The notes: generated from the letters alone by a model not told the origin. DNA of 64,000 bases from Chimonanthus salicifolius (GCA_013350335.1 CM023535.1:39802069-39866068); one strand, 5' to 3'; shown: positions 11,846 to 21,906, counted from the first letter of the stretch. A program made the numbers and translations.

Positions 11846-12654
11846 GTCATAGCACGATGATGGTATGGATTTTATTTGGGACACTATGGATGGTTGAAAA
11901 AGGGACATTATAGAATGAGGATGAGATTGATGGGTGGGATTCATGACATAGAACACCCATTGGATGACATTGCCCAAAGTGCATGGTTTTTCTATAATAT
12001 TATCTGCATATTGTTATTACTAATCCATGTGCTAGCCCTACTCGGAGTCCTACTGGGCACGTGTTCTAACGCCCTACTTCTACCCTAGCTGACGCTGCAG
12101 GAGATGGCGGAACGGAAGGACAGGACGGGAGTCAAGCTTAGGAGCTTGGGAAGGCGGACTAATTATTTTGTTTAAGTTTATTTTAGGAAAATATGTATTT
12201 GCATAACTTAGCTTGTCGGAATGTAATAAATTAGATTACTGGCTATGTTTTGGGATTTTATTATGGACATTATAGTTTTGAGGTATTATAGAAATTTAAA
12301 TGAATGTTATCTTCCTTGCTATCTCAAATCTGTAGGATAGTCTTTGTTGTTAATTCCGCACTGAGAAGTAATATTCCTTGAGCTTACATCTACGCGTGAA
12401 CCGTACTCGTGGACTTGGCTCCACGCACGCGTAGGGTTGGCCAGTTAAGGGCCGGGCTTTAGAAGCTCAGACTTAACTCGCGTCGTGACGTCTGCGCCCT
12501 TTGTCACTTTTTAAAAAAAAAAAAATTTAACTCTGATTTATGGTGAAAAGGGGCGGGCGTTACAATTTGAATCTCAAATTCCATTAAATCACAATTTAAA
12601 TAGACCAACCCAATATATTTATACGAAATGGAAATCCGGGGTGTTACAATATTA

Positions 12655-12663
12655 CCCTCTTTT
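12655..12663 (-). other. Polypurine tract (minus strand) next to the 3' LTR
   Basis: CCCTCTTTT on the plus strand reads AAAAGAGGG on the minus strand, a few bases outside the LTR edge at 12648. It matches the tract at 15119-15127 in the inverted partner. Such a tract primes plus-strand DNA synthesis and confirms the orientation. Confidence 0.8.
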
Positions 12664-12708
12664 GAAATTTTTGTCCCGAAAATCGAGCGAAGTAGTGTTT
12701 CAAACAAC

Positions 12709-13371
12709 TTATACAAATAGCTTAGGATGAGCAGCTCTCATTTCCAATTCAAGTTCCCAAGTGGCTTCCTCATTACCATGTCGATCCCATACCACTTTCA
12801 CAAACGAAATTGCTCTGTTCCGCAACACCCTTTGTTTTGTCTCTATCACTCTGACAGGCCTTTCGACGTAAGATACTTCGCTTTGCACTTCTATGTCTTG
12901 CACATTCAGCACATGCGAAGGGTCAGGATTGTACTTCCTCAACATAGAAACATGGAACACATCGTGTAGTGATGACAACTGTGGAGGGAGTATCGACCGA
13001 TAGGCCACTTCCCCCACCCTCTCATGGATGGGAAAGGGTCCCACAAATCTTGGTGACAGTTTCCCTTTCTTTCCAAATCTCATGTGTCCCTTCCGTGGCG
13101 AGACCTTCAAGAACACTAAGTCTCCCACTTCAAACTCAATGAATCTCCTTCTCTTGTCCGCGTAGCTCTTCTGACGACTCTATGGAGTGAGCATATGTTG
13201 TCGTATCACCTCAATCTGTTCTGTAGTCTCTGGAACCTGATCAGGTCCAATAAATGCAGGCTCTCTGGCCTCTGTCCAACACACTGGTGACCTACAAGGT
13301 CTACCATACAATGCCTCAAATGGAGCCATCTTGAGGCTTCCCTGGTAACTGTTGTTGTTTGAAAACTCAAC
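12709..13371 (-). pseudogene. Chromovirus integrase C-terminal end with chromodomain, fragment
   Basis: Read on the minus strand from 13371, the peptide starts at the integrase core end (an NNNSYQ-like motif, then APFEALYGRPCRSPV), continues through the SYADKRRR and VGDLVFLKVSP segment and ends in a chromodomain-like tail (VKVVWDRHGNEEATWELE). Chromodomains in this lineage direct insertion to heterochromatin. There is a stop in the QHMLTP-SRQ segment upstream of 13128, and the frame is open from 13128 to 12709. Everything N-terminal to the integrase core is missing, because the sequence switches to the opposite orientation at about 13371. The closest lineage by motif is Tekay/Del. Confidence 0.88.
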
Positions 13372-15072
13372 GGTGTTTTCAAATCACAAAACCATGAAAT
13401 ATTTGTTTGTTCAGAAGGAACTCAACATGAAGCAGCGCATATGGATGGAATATCTACAATATTATGAGTTCGCTCTTCGATATCATCTTGGCAAAGCGAA
13501 CAAAGTGGTGGATGCCCTCAACTGCTTGTCACATGCAACAGTGGCCAGTTTGATCAGGAATGAATGGGAGATGTTGAATACCATTCGAGAATTCAACTTG
13601 TATATCAAGAACCATGGGAGTATGTATAATCTGAGCATACGGTCCAACATGGTCTCCAAGATTGAACAGGAACAACGAACAGATCTGGAAGTGGAGGAGA
13701 TATGGGCTAAGATGTCTACTGGTGAGGCCATACTAGAATGGGAATTACGACCAGGATAGGGTCTTGTATTCCGAGGTAGGACATATGTGCCTAAGAGTTG
13801 CAGGAGAGAGTTATTGATTGAGGCACACCAAACCAAACACTCTATTCATCCGGGCAGCACCAGGATGTATCATGACCTAAAGAGACACTATTGGTGGCAT
13901 GGACTCAAAAGAGATATGGGAGAGTTTGTTACCCACTGCCTAACTTGTCAGCAAGTTAAGACTGAACATCAGAAGCCACCAAGGTTACTCAAACCCTTAC
14001 CAGTGCCAGAGTGGAAATGGGAACATATCTCCATGGATTTTGTGACATGGTTGCCAAGGTCATCAAAGGGCAACGATGCGATATGGGTCGTGGTAGATTG
14101 ATTGACCAAGTCTGCACATTTCCTTCCCATCAAGATGACAGATTCATTTGAGACTTTGGGTCGACAGTACATCAGGGATATCATCAGACTACATGGTATT
14201 CCCCAGACTGTTGTGTCCGAGAGAGATGGTCGATTCACCGGCAGAGTGTGGCAGAGCATGCCGTCGGCTATGGGGACAAATCTATTGACTAGCACAGCAT
14301 TCCATCCACAGACTCATGGACAGTCGGAGAGGACGATACAGACATTGGAGGATATGCTGAGAGCATGTATGCTAGACTTCAAGGGTGGATGGGAGGATCA
14401 CTTACCGTTGGTGAAGTTCTCTTACAACAACAGTTACCAGGCAAGCCTCGAAATGGCTCCATTCGAGGCCTTATATGGTAGACCATGTAGATCACTAGTG
14501 TACTGGACAGAGGCCGGTGAGCCTGCACTTATTGGACTCGAGCTAGTTGCAGAGACTACAACGCAGATTAAGTTGATACGATAGCACCTACTTGCTGCAC
14601 AGAGTCGTCAGAAAAGCTACGCTGTCAAGAGGAGAAGGTTCCTAGAGTTTGAGGTGGGAGACTTAGTGTTCTTGAAAGTCTCGCCACAAAAGGGACACTT
14701 GAGATTTGGAAAGAAGGGGAAACTGTCACCTAGATTTGTGGGGCCGTTTCCAATCCTAAAGAGAGTGGGGAAGGTGGCTTATCAATTGGCACTTCCTCCA
14801 CAGTTGGCATCTTTGCACGATGTATTCCATATATCTATGTTGAGGAAGTACAATCTTGATCCCTCGCACATACTGAATGTACAAGACATGGAGGTACAAA
14901 GCGACGTGACTTACGTCGAAAAGCCTGTCAGAGTGGTGGAGACAGAACAAAGGGTATTACAGAACCGAGCAATTTAGTCGCCAAGGTGGTATGGGATTGA
15001 CATGGTAATGAGGAAGCCACCTAGGAACTTGAATCGGAAATGCGAACAACTCACCCTGAGCTATCTATATAA
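13372..15072 (+). pseudogene. Chromovirus RNase H-integrase-chromodomain fragment
   Basis: The plus-strand frame begins inside RNase H (KYLFVQKELN, then [13 protein letters not shown] and DALNCLSHA). It continues into the integrase zinc-binding region (HQTKHSIHPG ... HCLTCQQVK), the core with ISMDFVTWLP, SERDGRF and HGQSERT, and the GDLVFLKVSP and chromodomain region. It stays in one frame from 13372 to 14977 apart from stop codons at 13757-13759, 14099-14101 and 14582-14584. After a stop at 14975-14977 the chromodomain continues only in another frame with further damage. It overlaps in content with the minus-strand fragment to its left, so the two are inverted copies of the same element's 3' half. 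Not functional. Confidence 0.9.
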
Positions 15073-15118
15073 TCTGTTTGAAACCCTACTTCGCTCGATT
15101 TTTGGGATGAAAATTTTC

Positions 15119-15127
15119 AAAAGAGGG
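15119..15127 (+). other. Polypurine tract (plus strand)
   Basis: AAAAGAGGG lies a few bases before the LTR start at 15134 and matches the tract of the inverted left half. Confidence 0.8.
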
Positions 15128-15133
15128 TAATAT

Positions 15134-15965
15134 TGTAACACCCTGGATTTTTATTTCATGAATATATATGGAAATTGTCCATTTAATTTGTGAATTAATG
15201 GAATTTGAAATTAAATAATGGAGATGAACCTTAGATGGGTAAGGAGTTGGGTCAATTGCCAAATTAAGACCCAACGGGTTATGGATAAGGTTCAATTGGA
15301 ATAAATGGGTAAGATTAATTTAATTGGGTCAAAATACCCAATTAAGATTCAAGTGTACGTCCACCTCATCATGTGAGGTGGCATGTAAATGAAATGGCTA
15401 GGTGGGACCCTAAATACCATGTGTTCGTGGTCGGCTAAGCCATGGTTGACTTGGTCAACCATGGGTGAGTTCAAATTGAGTTAGTTGATGAATGAGTTCA
15501 AGTAAGTTCAAAGGAAATGAGTTGTGGCTGAGTTGAATTGATTTGAGTGATTAATGAGTCAAATTGAATTAAATTGAGTTCAATGAGAAGATGGAGGGTT
15601 TCCATCTCATGGAGGAAACTCAAGGGACACACGTTGGAGGTAAATGGGAATAGATGGGGGGTTTCCATCTTTAATGCACATGTTGGGGAGGTGGAGAGTT
15701 TCATATCATGAGATGAAACCCATGGACACACGTTGGGGAGATGGAGGGTTTCCATCTCATGATGGAAACCCAAGGGGCACACGGTTAGCGAGTTTCATCT
15801 CATGGGATGAAACCCCCAAAGGAAACATTAATAAGGGAGGTGAAGGGTTTTGGTTGTTACAAAAGGGCATAACCCAAGAGACATCACCTTTGGCCGAATT
15901 CCATTGCACAACAAAGAGATTCTTTTCTTCATCTCATCTCTCTCTCCCTCTAGAGATAACTGTCA
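15134..15965 (+). mobile_element. 3' LTR (plus strand) of the palindromic chromovirus, truncated
   Basis: It starts TGTAACACCCTGG directly after the polypurine tract. It carries CCACCTCA-TCATG-TGAGGTGG near 15361 and GGTTGACTTGGTCAACC near 15446, as the minus-strand LTR does at its equivalent end. It stops near 15965 in a pyrimidine-rich run, where Athila-like integrase sequence begins. The distal three quarters of the LTR, including intron, acceptor and GTTACA end, are missing. The breakpoint is uncertain by about 40 bases. Confidence 0.78.
15590..15815. repeat. Diverged repeats with GTTTCATCTCATGG...GATGAAAC hairpins
   Basis: Four units resemble GGGTTTCCATCTCATGATGGAAACCC or AGTTTCATCTCATGGGATGAAAC, separated by CACACGTTGGGGAGGTGG-like spacers. 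They are related to the 97-bp tandem array at 30720-31254 in another LTR of the family. Confidence 0.8.
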
Positions 15966-16099
15966 AGTGGAGTTTAGAGCATGATTACAATGTTTGACAG
16001 CCCAAAATGTTTTGTGCTCTAACTCTACTCGTAGATGACAAGCCTTCCTATAAATCAATCTGTAGGGTGACATACCTATGGGCATTTTAAAACCAGTTC
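15966..16099 (-). pseudogene. Athila-like integrase, C-terminal core fragment
   Basis: The minus-strand reading gives a degraded form of the motif order [26 protein letters not shown] and CN that is typical of integrases in the Athila/Tat branch, with in-frame stops. It continues the frame that resumes at 23604, because the Sirevirus-like element between them is flanked by duplicated AGTTC. The 3' end of the Athila-like element (rest of integrase, 3' LTR) is absent to the left. Confidence 0.75.
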
Positions 16100-17804
16100 T
16101 GTTAGTACCCCGCTTTGGCCGAGTCCCTGTTTGTCAATTTCATGACTCGGGTAGAAGCACTTGCCAAGAAGCTTGAAAGCTCAAGATGATCAAGGAAGAA
16201 GATCATGTTCCACCAAGCTCAAAGCTCATCTTCATGGCAATCTCAAAAACAGGTAAATGGCCATAAATGACCTTAGATGAAACCCACACTTGAGAGAGGA
16301 CTAATCTTAGGCTTAGTTGCTTATGTTGGTAATAAACATAACGTGCCTAGAAAGGACGCTAAACAGTGAATTGGAAGTGAACTTGGAAACATGAATTATG
16401 TTCACTGTCAGCATGACCAGTCTATCTCACCGACCTCTCGTGGTAGTTAGGTACGACCCATCCTAGTAAAAAACTCGTCAGCCAATTTGACCTAAGTTCT
16501 GCAACTTCGAACTGTCATTTTGGATATGCCTCTAACCAAGAGTCTCATATGCACCGACCCCTCGGTAATGAACTTGAACGACCCCTGGTGGTCGACGACT
16601 CGTCGGTCTAAAACTTATGAGTTCTGGACTGTGAACTCATAAGGCACTCGATAAAAAAAATATGTCGATATATCACAACCGATTGAGAGTAACAGGACCG
16701 GCACCTCGTCAAAGGGCAATGGGTCGTTCTGGGTAACAGGTTTCCAAAGTGGAAACTACTGTCAAACATGTTTTGCACTAGAACGAGCCTCTCATATGGA
16801 CCGACCTATCGGTATCATAACTGTCGACCCATCGGCTACACCGACATGTCGACCGGGAAGTAACTATGTCGTTGGGGGTGCATTTAATTCGCAACGGTCG
16901 GGTGGTTGAACGGTAATAAATATGAACACCGACAGATCGGTGCCACCGACCTGTCGGTCATGGACAAACTAAATGACTGTTAACACTCCTCTATAAATAT
17001 GAGTGTTCTGTGAACGTTTGACTATCTTCCTTGAGCTGAAAAGAGTTACACACTCTAAGAAATGATCAACACTCTTATGGGAAAGATCATAAACAGCAAA
17101 TCTATTGATTGTGTTTGCAAGTGAGAAAGAGATGAGAGAAAGATCATAAACAACCAATCTTCGGATTGAGTTTGCAAGTGAGACAACTATAATCTAGGGA
17201 AGCTTTGGTCTAACCGAGTTTGCTTGTCACCCTAAGCTTGTGATTGCTATACGGCTACAAGAAGGAGCATCGGACTACATTGGGTGCGATCTTCAAGAAG
17301 CACATATCAGCAAGAAAGAGCTTTAAAGCAAGTGCTTCTTGGTTTTAATTTTATTTTTAAAACTTGTTACTCGAAAGTGGATTAAAGGGGATTTGCTCCA
17401 GAACCACTATATAAAACTCTAGAGCGTCATCTCTAGCATAGTGGTGGTGGAATTCCCGGCCAATTGAGTGAGGTGGAATTCCTACTCTAATTGTGAGGGT
17501 GTAAGTCCCCACATAGCGAATTTGGGGATAGCTCAAGGTTGGACGAGTCCTAACAATGGATGTAGGTTGGCGAACAGAACCACTATACATCTTGTGTCCT
17601 TGTGTTTATGGTGTAGAGCTATTTTCTTGTTTTGATTGTTTAATCACATTTGCTAACACACACTCTTGATTGTTGTATCCGCTGCATTTAACTAATCAAG
17701 CAAGTAAATTAAAAAAGGACCAACGAAATTAGATTAACCTATTCACCCTCCCCCCCTCTAGGGTCAATCGTATTGTTCTAGCACCCATGTAAAGGGAAGT
17801 TTCA
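16100..17804 (+). mobile_element. 5' LTR of the Sirevirus-like element
   Basis: It starts TGTTAGTACCCC and ends GGGAAGTTTCA, 1.7 kb long. It contains several CCGACCxxTCGGT palindromes (for example 16926-16960) and a TATA box near 16992. It ends next to the primer site. It differs from the 3' LTR at many positions and has small indels. Confidence 0.92.
16992..16999 (+). promoter_or_regulatory. TATA box inside a hairpin loop, 5' LTR
   Basis: TATAAATA sits in the loop of an inverted repeat with arms AACACTC (16982-16988) and GAGTGTT (17001-17007). The 3' LTR keeps the TATA box near 22801, but its left arm has changed. Transcription would start about 30 bases downstream. Confidence 0.7.
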
Positions 17805-17806
17805 AT

Positions 17807-17818
17807 TGGTATCAAAGC
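17807..17818 (+). other. Primer binding site, initiator tRNA-Met type
   Basis: TGGTATCAAAGC begins two bases after the LTR end at 17804. It matches the complement of the plant initiator tRNA-Met 3' end apart from one base. Confidence 0.85.
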
Positions 17819-17871
17819 CTAGTGCTCGTTATAAGAATTTAACCATTCGAGTAGATCTTAGCTAGAACACC

Positions 17872-19342
17872 ATGGGAGACAGTCATGCAATTTCCAAACC
17901 TCTCTATTTCAATGGAACAAACTATGCCTCATGGAAGGCTAAAATGAGGATTTTCTTTGTATCCATCAACTCATCGATATGGGATATTGTAAAGATTGGA
18001 TGGCAGGAATCCATGGAAGAAAAAATGGTAGCATCAGCCACAACTGTACAGACAACACCTAAGCCCTTTGCCACTTGGACCTCTGCTGAGAAAGCTGCTC
18101 AGACAGCAGATGAGAAAGCCATGAATGCACTAAATTGTGCAGTTTCTGACAGTGAATATAGGAGGATCACGACCTGTAAACTGCAAAGGATGGGAAGTTT
18201 TGGAGAGAACCAATGAAGGTACCTCAATAGTCAAGAGGTTGAAACTTCATATCCTCCAAAATCAGTTTGACACTATTAAGATGAGGGTGGATGAAGCCTT
18301 CATGGACTTTTATTCCAAAGTTAGCGATATTGTTAATCAAATGTACGCTTTAGGGGAAGGGATACCTAAGGACAAGGTATGTACAAAAATTGTCCGGAAT
18401 CTTGTAGAAATATTTAAACACAAGGTTGTGGCTATGGAGGACAACAGAGATGTGTCCTTAATGAATAGGGACGATTTGGTTGGTTCATTGCAATTTGAAC
18501 AACCAAGGGATAAATCCATTGCTTTGAAATCTTCCCTAAAACAAAAGAAGACTAAGGAAAAGGAAAAAAAATTCAGAAGATGAAATCTCAAGTGATGAAT
18601 TGGCAATGTTTGCCAAAAGGTTTTATAAAAACTTTGTGAAAAGAAATTACTTGAGAAGAATGGGTAAGGGTGAACCAAGTAAAAAATACCCAAGAAGGCA
18701 AGATGAAATTAGAGGGAAAGGGAGAGAGAGAGAAGATTTCAAGGAACAGACTTGTTTCAATTGTGGGGGGAGAGGACACTTTATGAATGAATGTCCCTTA
18801 GATAACCTAAAAAAGGCTATGAATGTGAAGATGATGAAAATCTTCAAGCTTCCTATAGTGCCCTGTTCCTTGAGAGTGAGAGGATGGCTAAAAAACTAAA
18901 CAAAGTTAAGAATGAAAACCTGAACCTCTCCAATCAAATGGAAGAGTTGAAAGATGAGAAATCTCTTCTAATCTCTAAGCTTAATCTCTCAGATGTTAAA
19001 AACACTAAGCTCGAAGAAGATGTTAAAAGACTATCTTTGGAAGTAAAAGATTTAAAACTTCATAAGGAAAAATTCGTAGATAAGTTTACCGAAGGAGATG
19101 AAATGCTTAAAAGACTCCTTGGTGTGGGTAGACAACATGATGATAGGTCTGGACTTGGTGCCTCATCCACCAAAATACCCATGAACCATGGGTTATTCAG
19201 TAAAACAAGTATCTCTCACCCTTCAAAGGGTAAGTGCAAGTTCTGTCACAAGGATGGGCATTTTAAAAGAAATTGTTGTCATCCAAAGAGATACTTGGAA
19301 AAGAAAAACACAAAGGTAAAATCAAACAAAACCTATGCTTAA
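17872..19342 (+). pseudogene. Copia (Sirevirus-like) gag, frameshifted
   Basis: ATG 17872 opens a gag N-terminus (LYFNGTNYASWKAKMRIF) that stays in frame to about 18190. The reading then moves to another frame (WEVLERTNEGTS ... MYALGEGIPKDKV ... LVGSLQ) up to the A-run at 18566-18573, and shifts again to NSEDEISSDELAMFAKRF. A zinc knuckle of CX2CX4HX4C form (CFNCGGRGHFMNEC) lies near 18750. After another shift near 18885 there is a heptad-rich coiled-coil stretch (18890-19090), a KFVDKFTEGDEMLKRLLG motif typical of Sirevirus gag, and a second knuckle (CKFCHKDGHFKRNC) near 19237. At least three frameshifts disable it. The gene would form virus-like particles and bind element RNA. Confidence 0.85.
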
Positions 19343-20027
19343 CAGATGTCCACCAACACCTAATCCTGAAAGAAATCCAGGGAAGGTGGATACAAGGCAA
19401 GACTCTTTGTTAAGGCAGATGAATCATGTCTTAAGAGAGCTGATGAATCCAAGGTTTGGTCATCAAAGGTATTATCGTATGGGTGTGTATGCAACACCAA
19501 ATGCCACAATCTTCGTACCTAGGAGATAGATCACTAATCATGTTTTGTTTTGGTTTAAGATTCACTTCCATATCTAAGACCGCTACAAATGAACTCAAAA
19601 GAGACAATTTGAGTTCACATAGCAAAAAAGGGCTATGACATGAGGAGAGGAAATGGCTAATTACATGACTGGAATGTACTCTTCCTGTCTATAGCACATA
19701 TTCTACTTGGAAATCCATACATTCCATTCAAAGTTCTTTTAAATATATATAATTTTTGAGTATGTGCATGATTTGATAAAATTATTTTTGGTATATCTAT
19801 GCATGCCGTGCTTAGAATAGGACTCCATCAAGTTGCACATATCAAGGATAATTGCTCTGCAATCTGAACCACTTTATGTTATCGACATGTCGGTGTGACA
19901 GATATGTCGATGTTGTGCTAATCGAGCACTGTTGAAAAAATGGAGAAAATGCCAAAAAAGTCGACCTGTCTGTGGAACTGACATATCAGTGAGACAGAAA
20001 GTTTAAAATAAAAAGGGGTCACTTTCT
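19343..20027 (+). other. Gag-distal stretch without clear coding potential
   Basis: The first 190 bases may be leftover gag-pol linker (proline- and arginine-rich in one frame). The rest shows no recognisable domain. A palindromic pair TCGACATGTCGGTG / ATATGTCGAT near 19880 and ACCTGTC / GACATATC near 19965 resembles the LTR palindromes, so LTR-like sequence may lie here. No protease or integrase motif was found where pol should begin. Confidence 0.5.
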
Positions 20028-20639
20028 GTGAAAGCGACAACACTTTCAAATTCGTTGTCTCCCCTCCCACGAAGGTCTGTGGCCCTCATTCTCCTCATGT
20101 ACCCTATGCCAGTCTATAGGACCTCTCGGAGTGATTTCCCTCCAGAAAATCATAGGGCTTTCATTCCTCAAGTCTCTAGAAGCTTGAAAATCAAAGTTTC
20201 TATGATTTTCATAGATCTGGTAAGGGTCAATCTACATTTGATCATTCTTCGAGCGACTGGTTCAAGATCTTCTCTAGGAAGAACCATGCCTAGAAAGATG
20301 GCAGCTCAGTCACGTCCCAAGACCTCTGTAGAACATGGAGAATCCAGTCAGTGGGCCAAAAGAACGAAAAGGTCAGTCTCTCGTTTTTGCCCTGGGTCGA
20401 GCTCTGAAAATCGTACATTTGTTCAGGACGAACAGGAAACCCAAACAGAGGTGGGAGAAGTGCCCATCATTGACAAAGGTATCATATTCGTCGAAACTCG
20501 ACGAGAAGGAAAGGGAGAAGAAGCAGAAGAGGAGAACGGTCCTCAAACCGGTCATGAAGACCATGTTGATATTCCTAACGACACAAGTGAGGAGGATAGT
20601 CGTCGGTCTGAGGACCTTTGGAGAGATTCTGATGAATAA
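20028..20639 (+). CDS. Unrecognised 203-residue open frame; possible remnant of the extra Sirevirus 3' gene
   Basis: The frame is open from 20028 to the TAA at 20637-20639. The N-terminal third is mixed. An internal MPRKMAAQSRPK start at 20286 opens a basic, serine-rich segment, followed by a strongly acidic C-terminus rich in E and D. Some Sireviruses carry an additional gene after pol that begins in a similar basic way, and the position just before the GGGGGAG-rich region fits that slot. No signal peptide, transmembrane segment or conserved motif is clear, so the assignment is weak. It could also be a chance open frame. Confidence 0.3.
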   Translation: MKATTLSNSLSPLPRRSVALILLMYPMPVYRTSRSDFPPENHRAFIPQVSRSLKIKVSMIFIDLVRVNLHLIILRATGSRSSLGRTMPRKMAAQSRPKTSVEHGESSQWAKRTKRSVSRFCPGSSSENRTFVQDEQETQTEVGEVPIIDKGIIFVETRREGKGEEAEEENGPQTGHEDHVDIPNDTSEEDSRRSEDLWRDSDE

Positions 20640-21129
20640 AGAGAATATGAATACCCTCATCAAGTGAATGATAGTCTGAACAACAAGGTCTTCAGTCTTC
20701 AAACTGGAAAGAAAGATTTACTGCCTTGAAAGATCCCTGGATAAGTTGAGGATGACAGTTCGGGATTTAGTTGTTGCTACCTCCTTCTCTGACCAAGTCC
20801 CAGACTCTCCATCTCCTCCTCCACCAGCACCCCCTCAAGATGGCTCTGCTTAGGATAGCTTTCCATGATATTTATTTTTGAAAAACTATACTTTTGGTAT
20901 TTTTACTTAAACATCCATAACCCTAGCAAAAACCATATGTACTCAATGCACATTTTGTTGATCAATGAAATGGTATGGGTTGGTTTAGTGTGATGTGTGT
21001 ATTACTCTGTATAAATGTCGTATATCTCTTGTATATGATAGACTAACATGCCTGTTTGAATGAGTTGGTCTTGTATTGGCATGTGAGGGAGACTAGGGAT
21101 CAGGTTGTAATCTTGCACACATCCTTGGA

Positions 21130-21645
21130 GTATGGGGGAGGACAAAATATGTGCTAGTTAGCTATTGTCACTGGTCATGACAGCTTAAGGGGGAAAAGGT
21201 GAATGTAAGCTTAGAATGAAGCATAAACTTAGGGGCAGCTAAGTTTATGGGGGAGCTGAGGAGAAAAATCTAAGAAGATAGCTTAGAGAATGGGGGAGGA
21301 AACTCAAAGAAGCTAAGGACATTAGCTTACCCCATGAAGAAATTAGTTGGAAATCAACTTGAGCAAGGTCAAACAAACCTTGTTGCATGAAAATTATGCA
21401 CTGAACCATGGGGGAGAACCATAAGTTATAATAGATCTCAGTTAAGCACTAATGCAAGAAGCATGGGGGAGTGCTCAATCTTGTTACTTGCCTACTAATT
21501 CTTTGTCAATTGTATGATAAAATGGGGGAGAAATTAGTAGAAGCTATAAGGCATAAAAACCAATTAGGAGAATAATTGGTGGAAGATCGAACTCAAGGAG
21601 AGTGGGGCAGGCTAGCAAATCATTGATGTATGGGGGAGATTAAGT
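21130..21645 (+). repeat. Repeated GGGGGAG polypurine-like tracts
   Basis: TGGGGGAG or a close variant occurs near 21133, 21190 (GGGGGAAAAGG), 21250, 21291, 21411, 21467, 21523, 21602 (GGGGCAG) and 21632, in otherwise noncoding DNA between the last open frame and the 3' LTR. Multiple polypurine tracts in this position are a known hallmark of Sireviruses. The rest of 20640-21906 shows no other feature. Confidence 0.8.
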
Positions 21646-21893
21646 GCTAATTCTGTTTAGTCCATGGATGTTTATGGTTTGGACTAACCCTACTAATGAT
21701 TGTCTAGTGTTTCTTGCTTTTGTGTTTGAACAAGAAAATAAAAATGAAGGAAGCTGAGCAAGAATATGAATACCATAATCTTGTTATCCATTTGAGTATA
21801 CATGTATTTGATGTAATATTTTGTATTCAAATGTGTTGTAATAAAGGGTGGGCTTGTAATTGGGTTAGTTTCTAGGTTTTTTCATGAAATTGA

Positions 21894-21906
21894 CAAAAGG
21901 GAAGAT
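21894..21906 (+). other. Polypurine tract of the Sirevirus-like element
   Basis: CAAAAGGGAAGAT directly precedes the 3' LTR start TGTTAG at 21907. Confidence 0.85.

Larger units (their letters stand above)
9790..12100 (+). other. Putative intron inside the solo LTR
   Basis: The donor is GTGAGT at 9790, directly after the purine-rich GGAGGAGACGTCGG block. The acceptor is CTGCAG ending at 12100, preceded by TTCTAACGCCC (branch-point-like CTAAC) and the pyrimidine-rich CTACTTCTACCC. The same two signals recur at equivalent places in all sibling LTRs. This is inferred from consensus and conservation only; no transcript evidence was available. Confidence 0.45.
8713..12564 (+). mobile_element. Solo LTR (plus strand), 3.85 kb, target duplication ATTTG
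   Basis: It starts TGTAATGGCCCGG and ends GGGCGGGCGTTACA, flanked by ATTTG at 8708-8712 and 12565-12569. It is the same subfamily as 31436-35479 and 43004-46942. The first part holds short palindromes: CCACCTCA-TCAAG-TGAGGTGG near 9083 and GACCCAATGGGTC-like units near 8920. A purine-rich stretch near 9480-9780 is followed by a splice-donor-like site at 9790. A GGTAGGATTCCTACC palindrome lies near 11330, a GGGCAC...CGCCC element near 12055, and the conserved GGCCAGTTAAGGG...CGCGTCGTGACG block near 12440. No coding region is credible. Confidence 0.9.
1318..12648 (-). mobile_element. 3' LTR (minus strand) of the palindromic chromovirus, split by two solo LTRs
   Basis: The right end, CCGGGGTGTTACA at 12648, is followed directly by the complement of a polypurine tract and the integrase end, so this is a 3' LTR read on the minus strand. 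The left end starts TATAACGCCCC at 1318, one change from the usual TGTAACGCCCC. Removing the insertions at 4246-8262 and 8713-12564 and one copy of each 5-bp duplication leaves about 3.45 kb. A putative intron, read on the minus strand, runs from a GTACGT donor at 3899 to a CAG acceptor near 1796. The five bases to the left (1313-1317) are GGGGC. The matching right flank cannot be tested because the right LTR is truncated. Confidence 0.8.
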
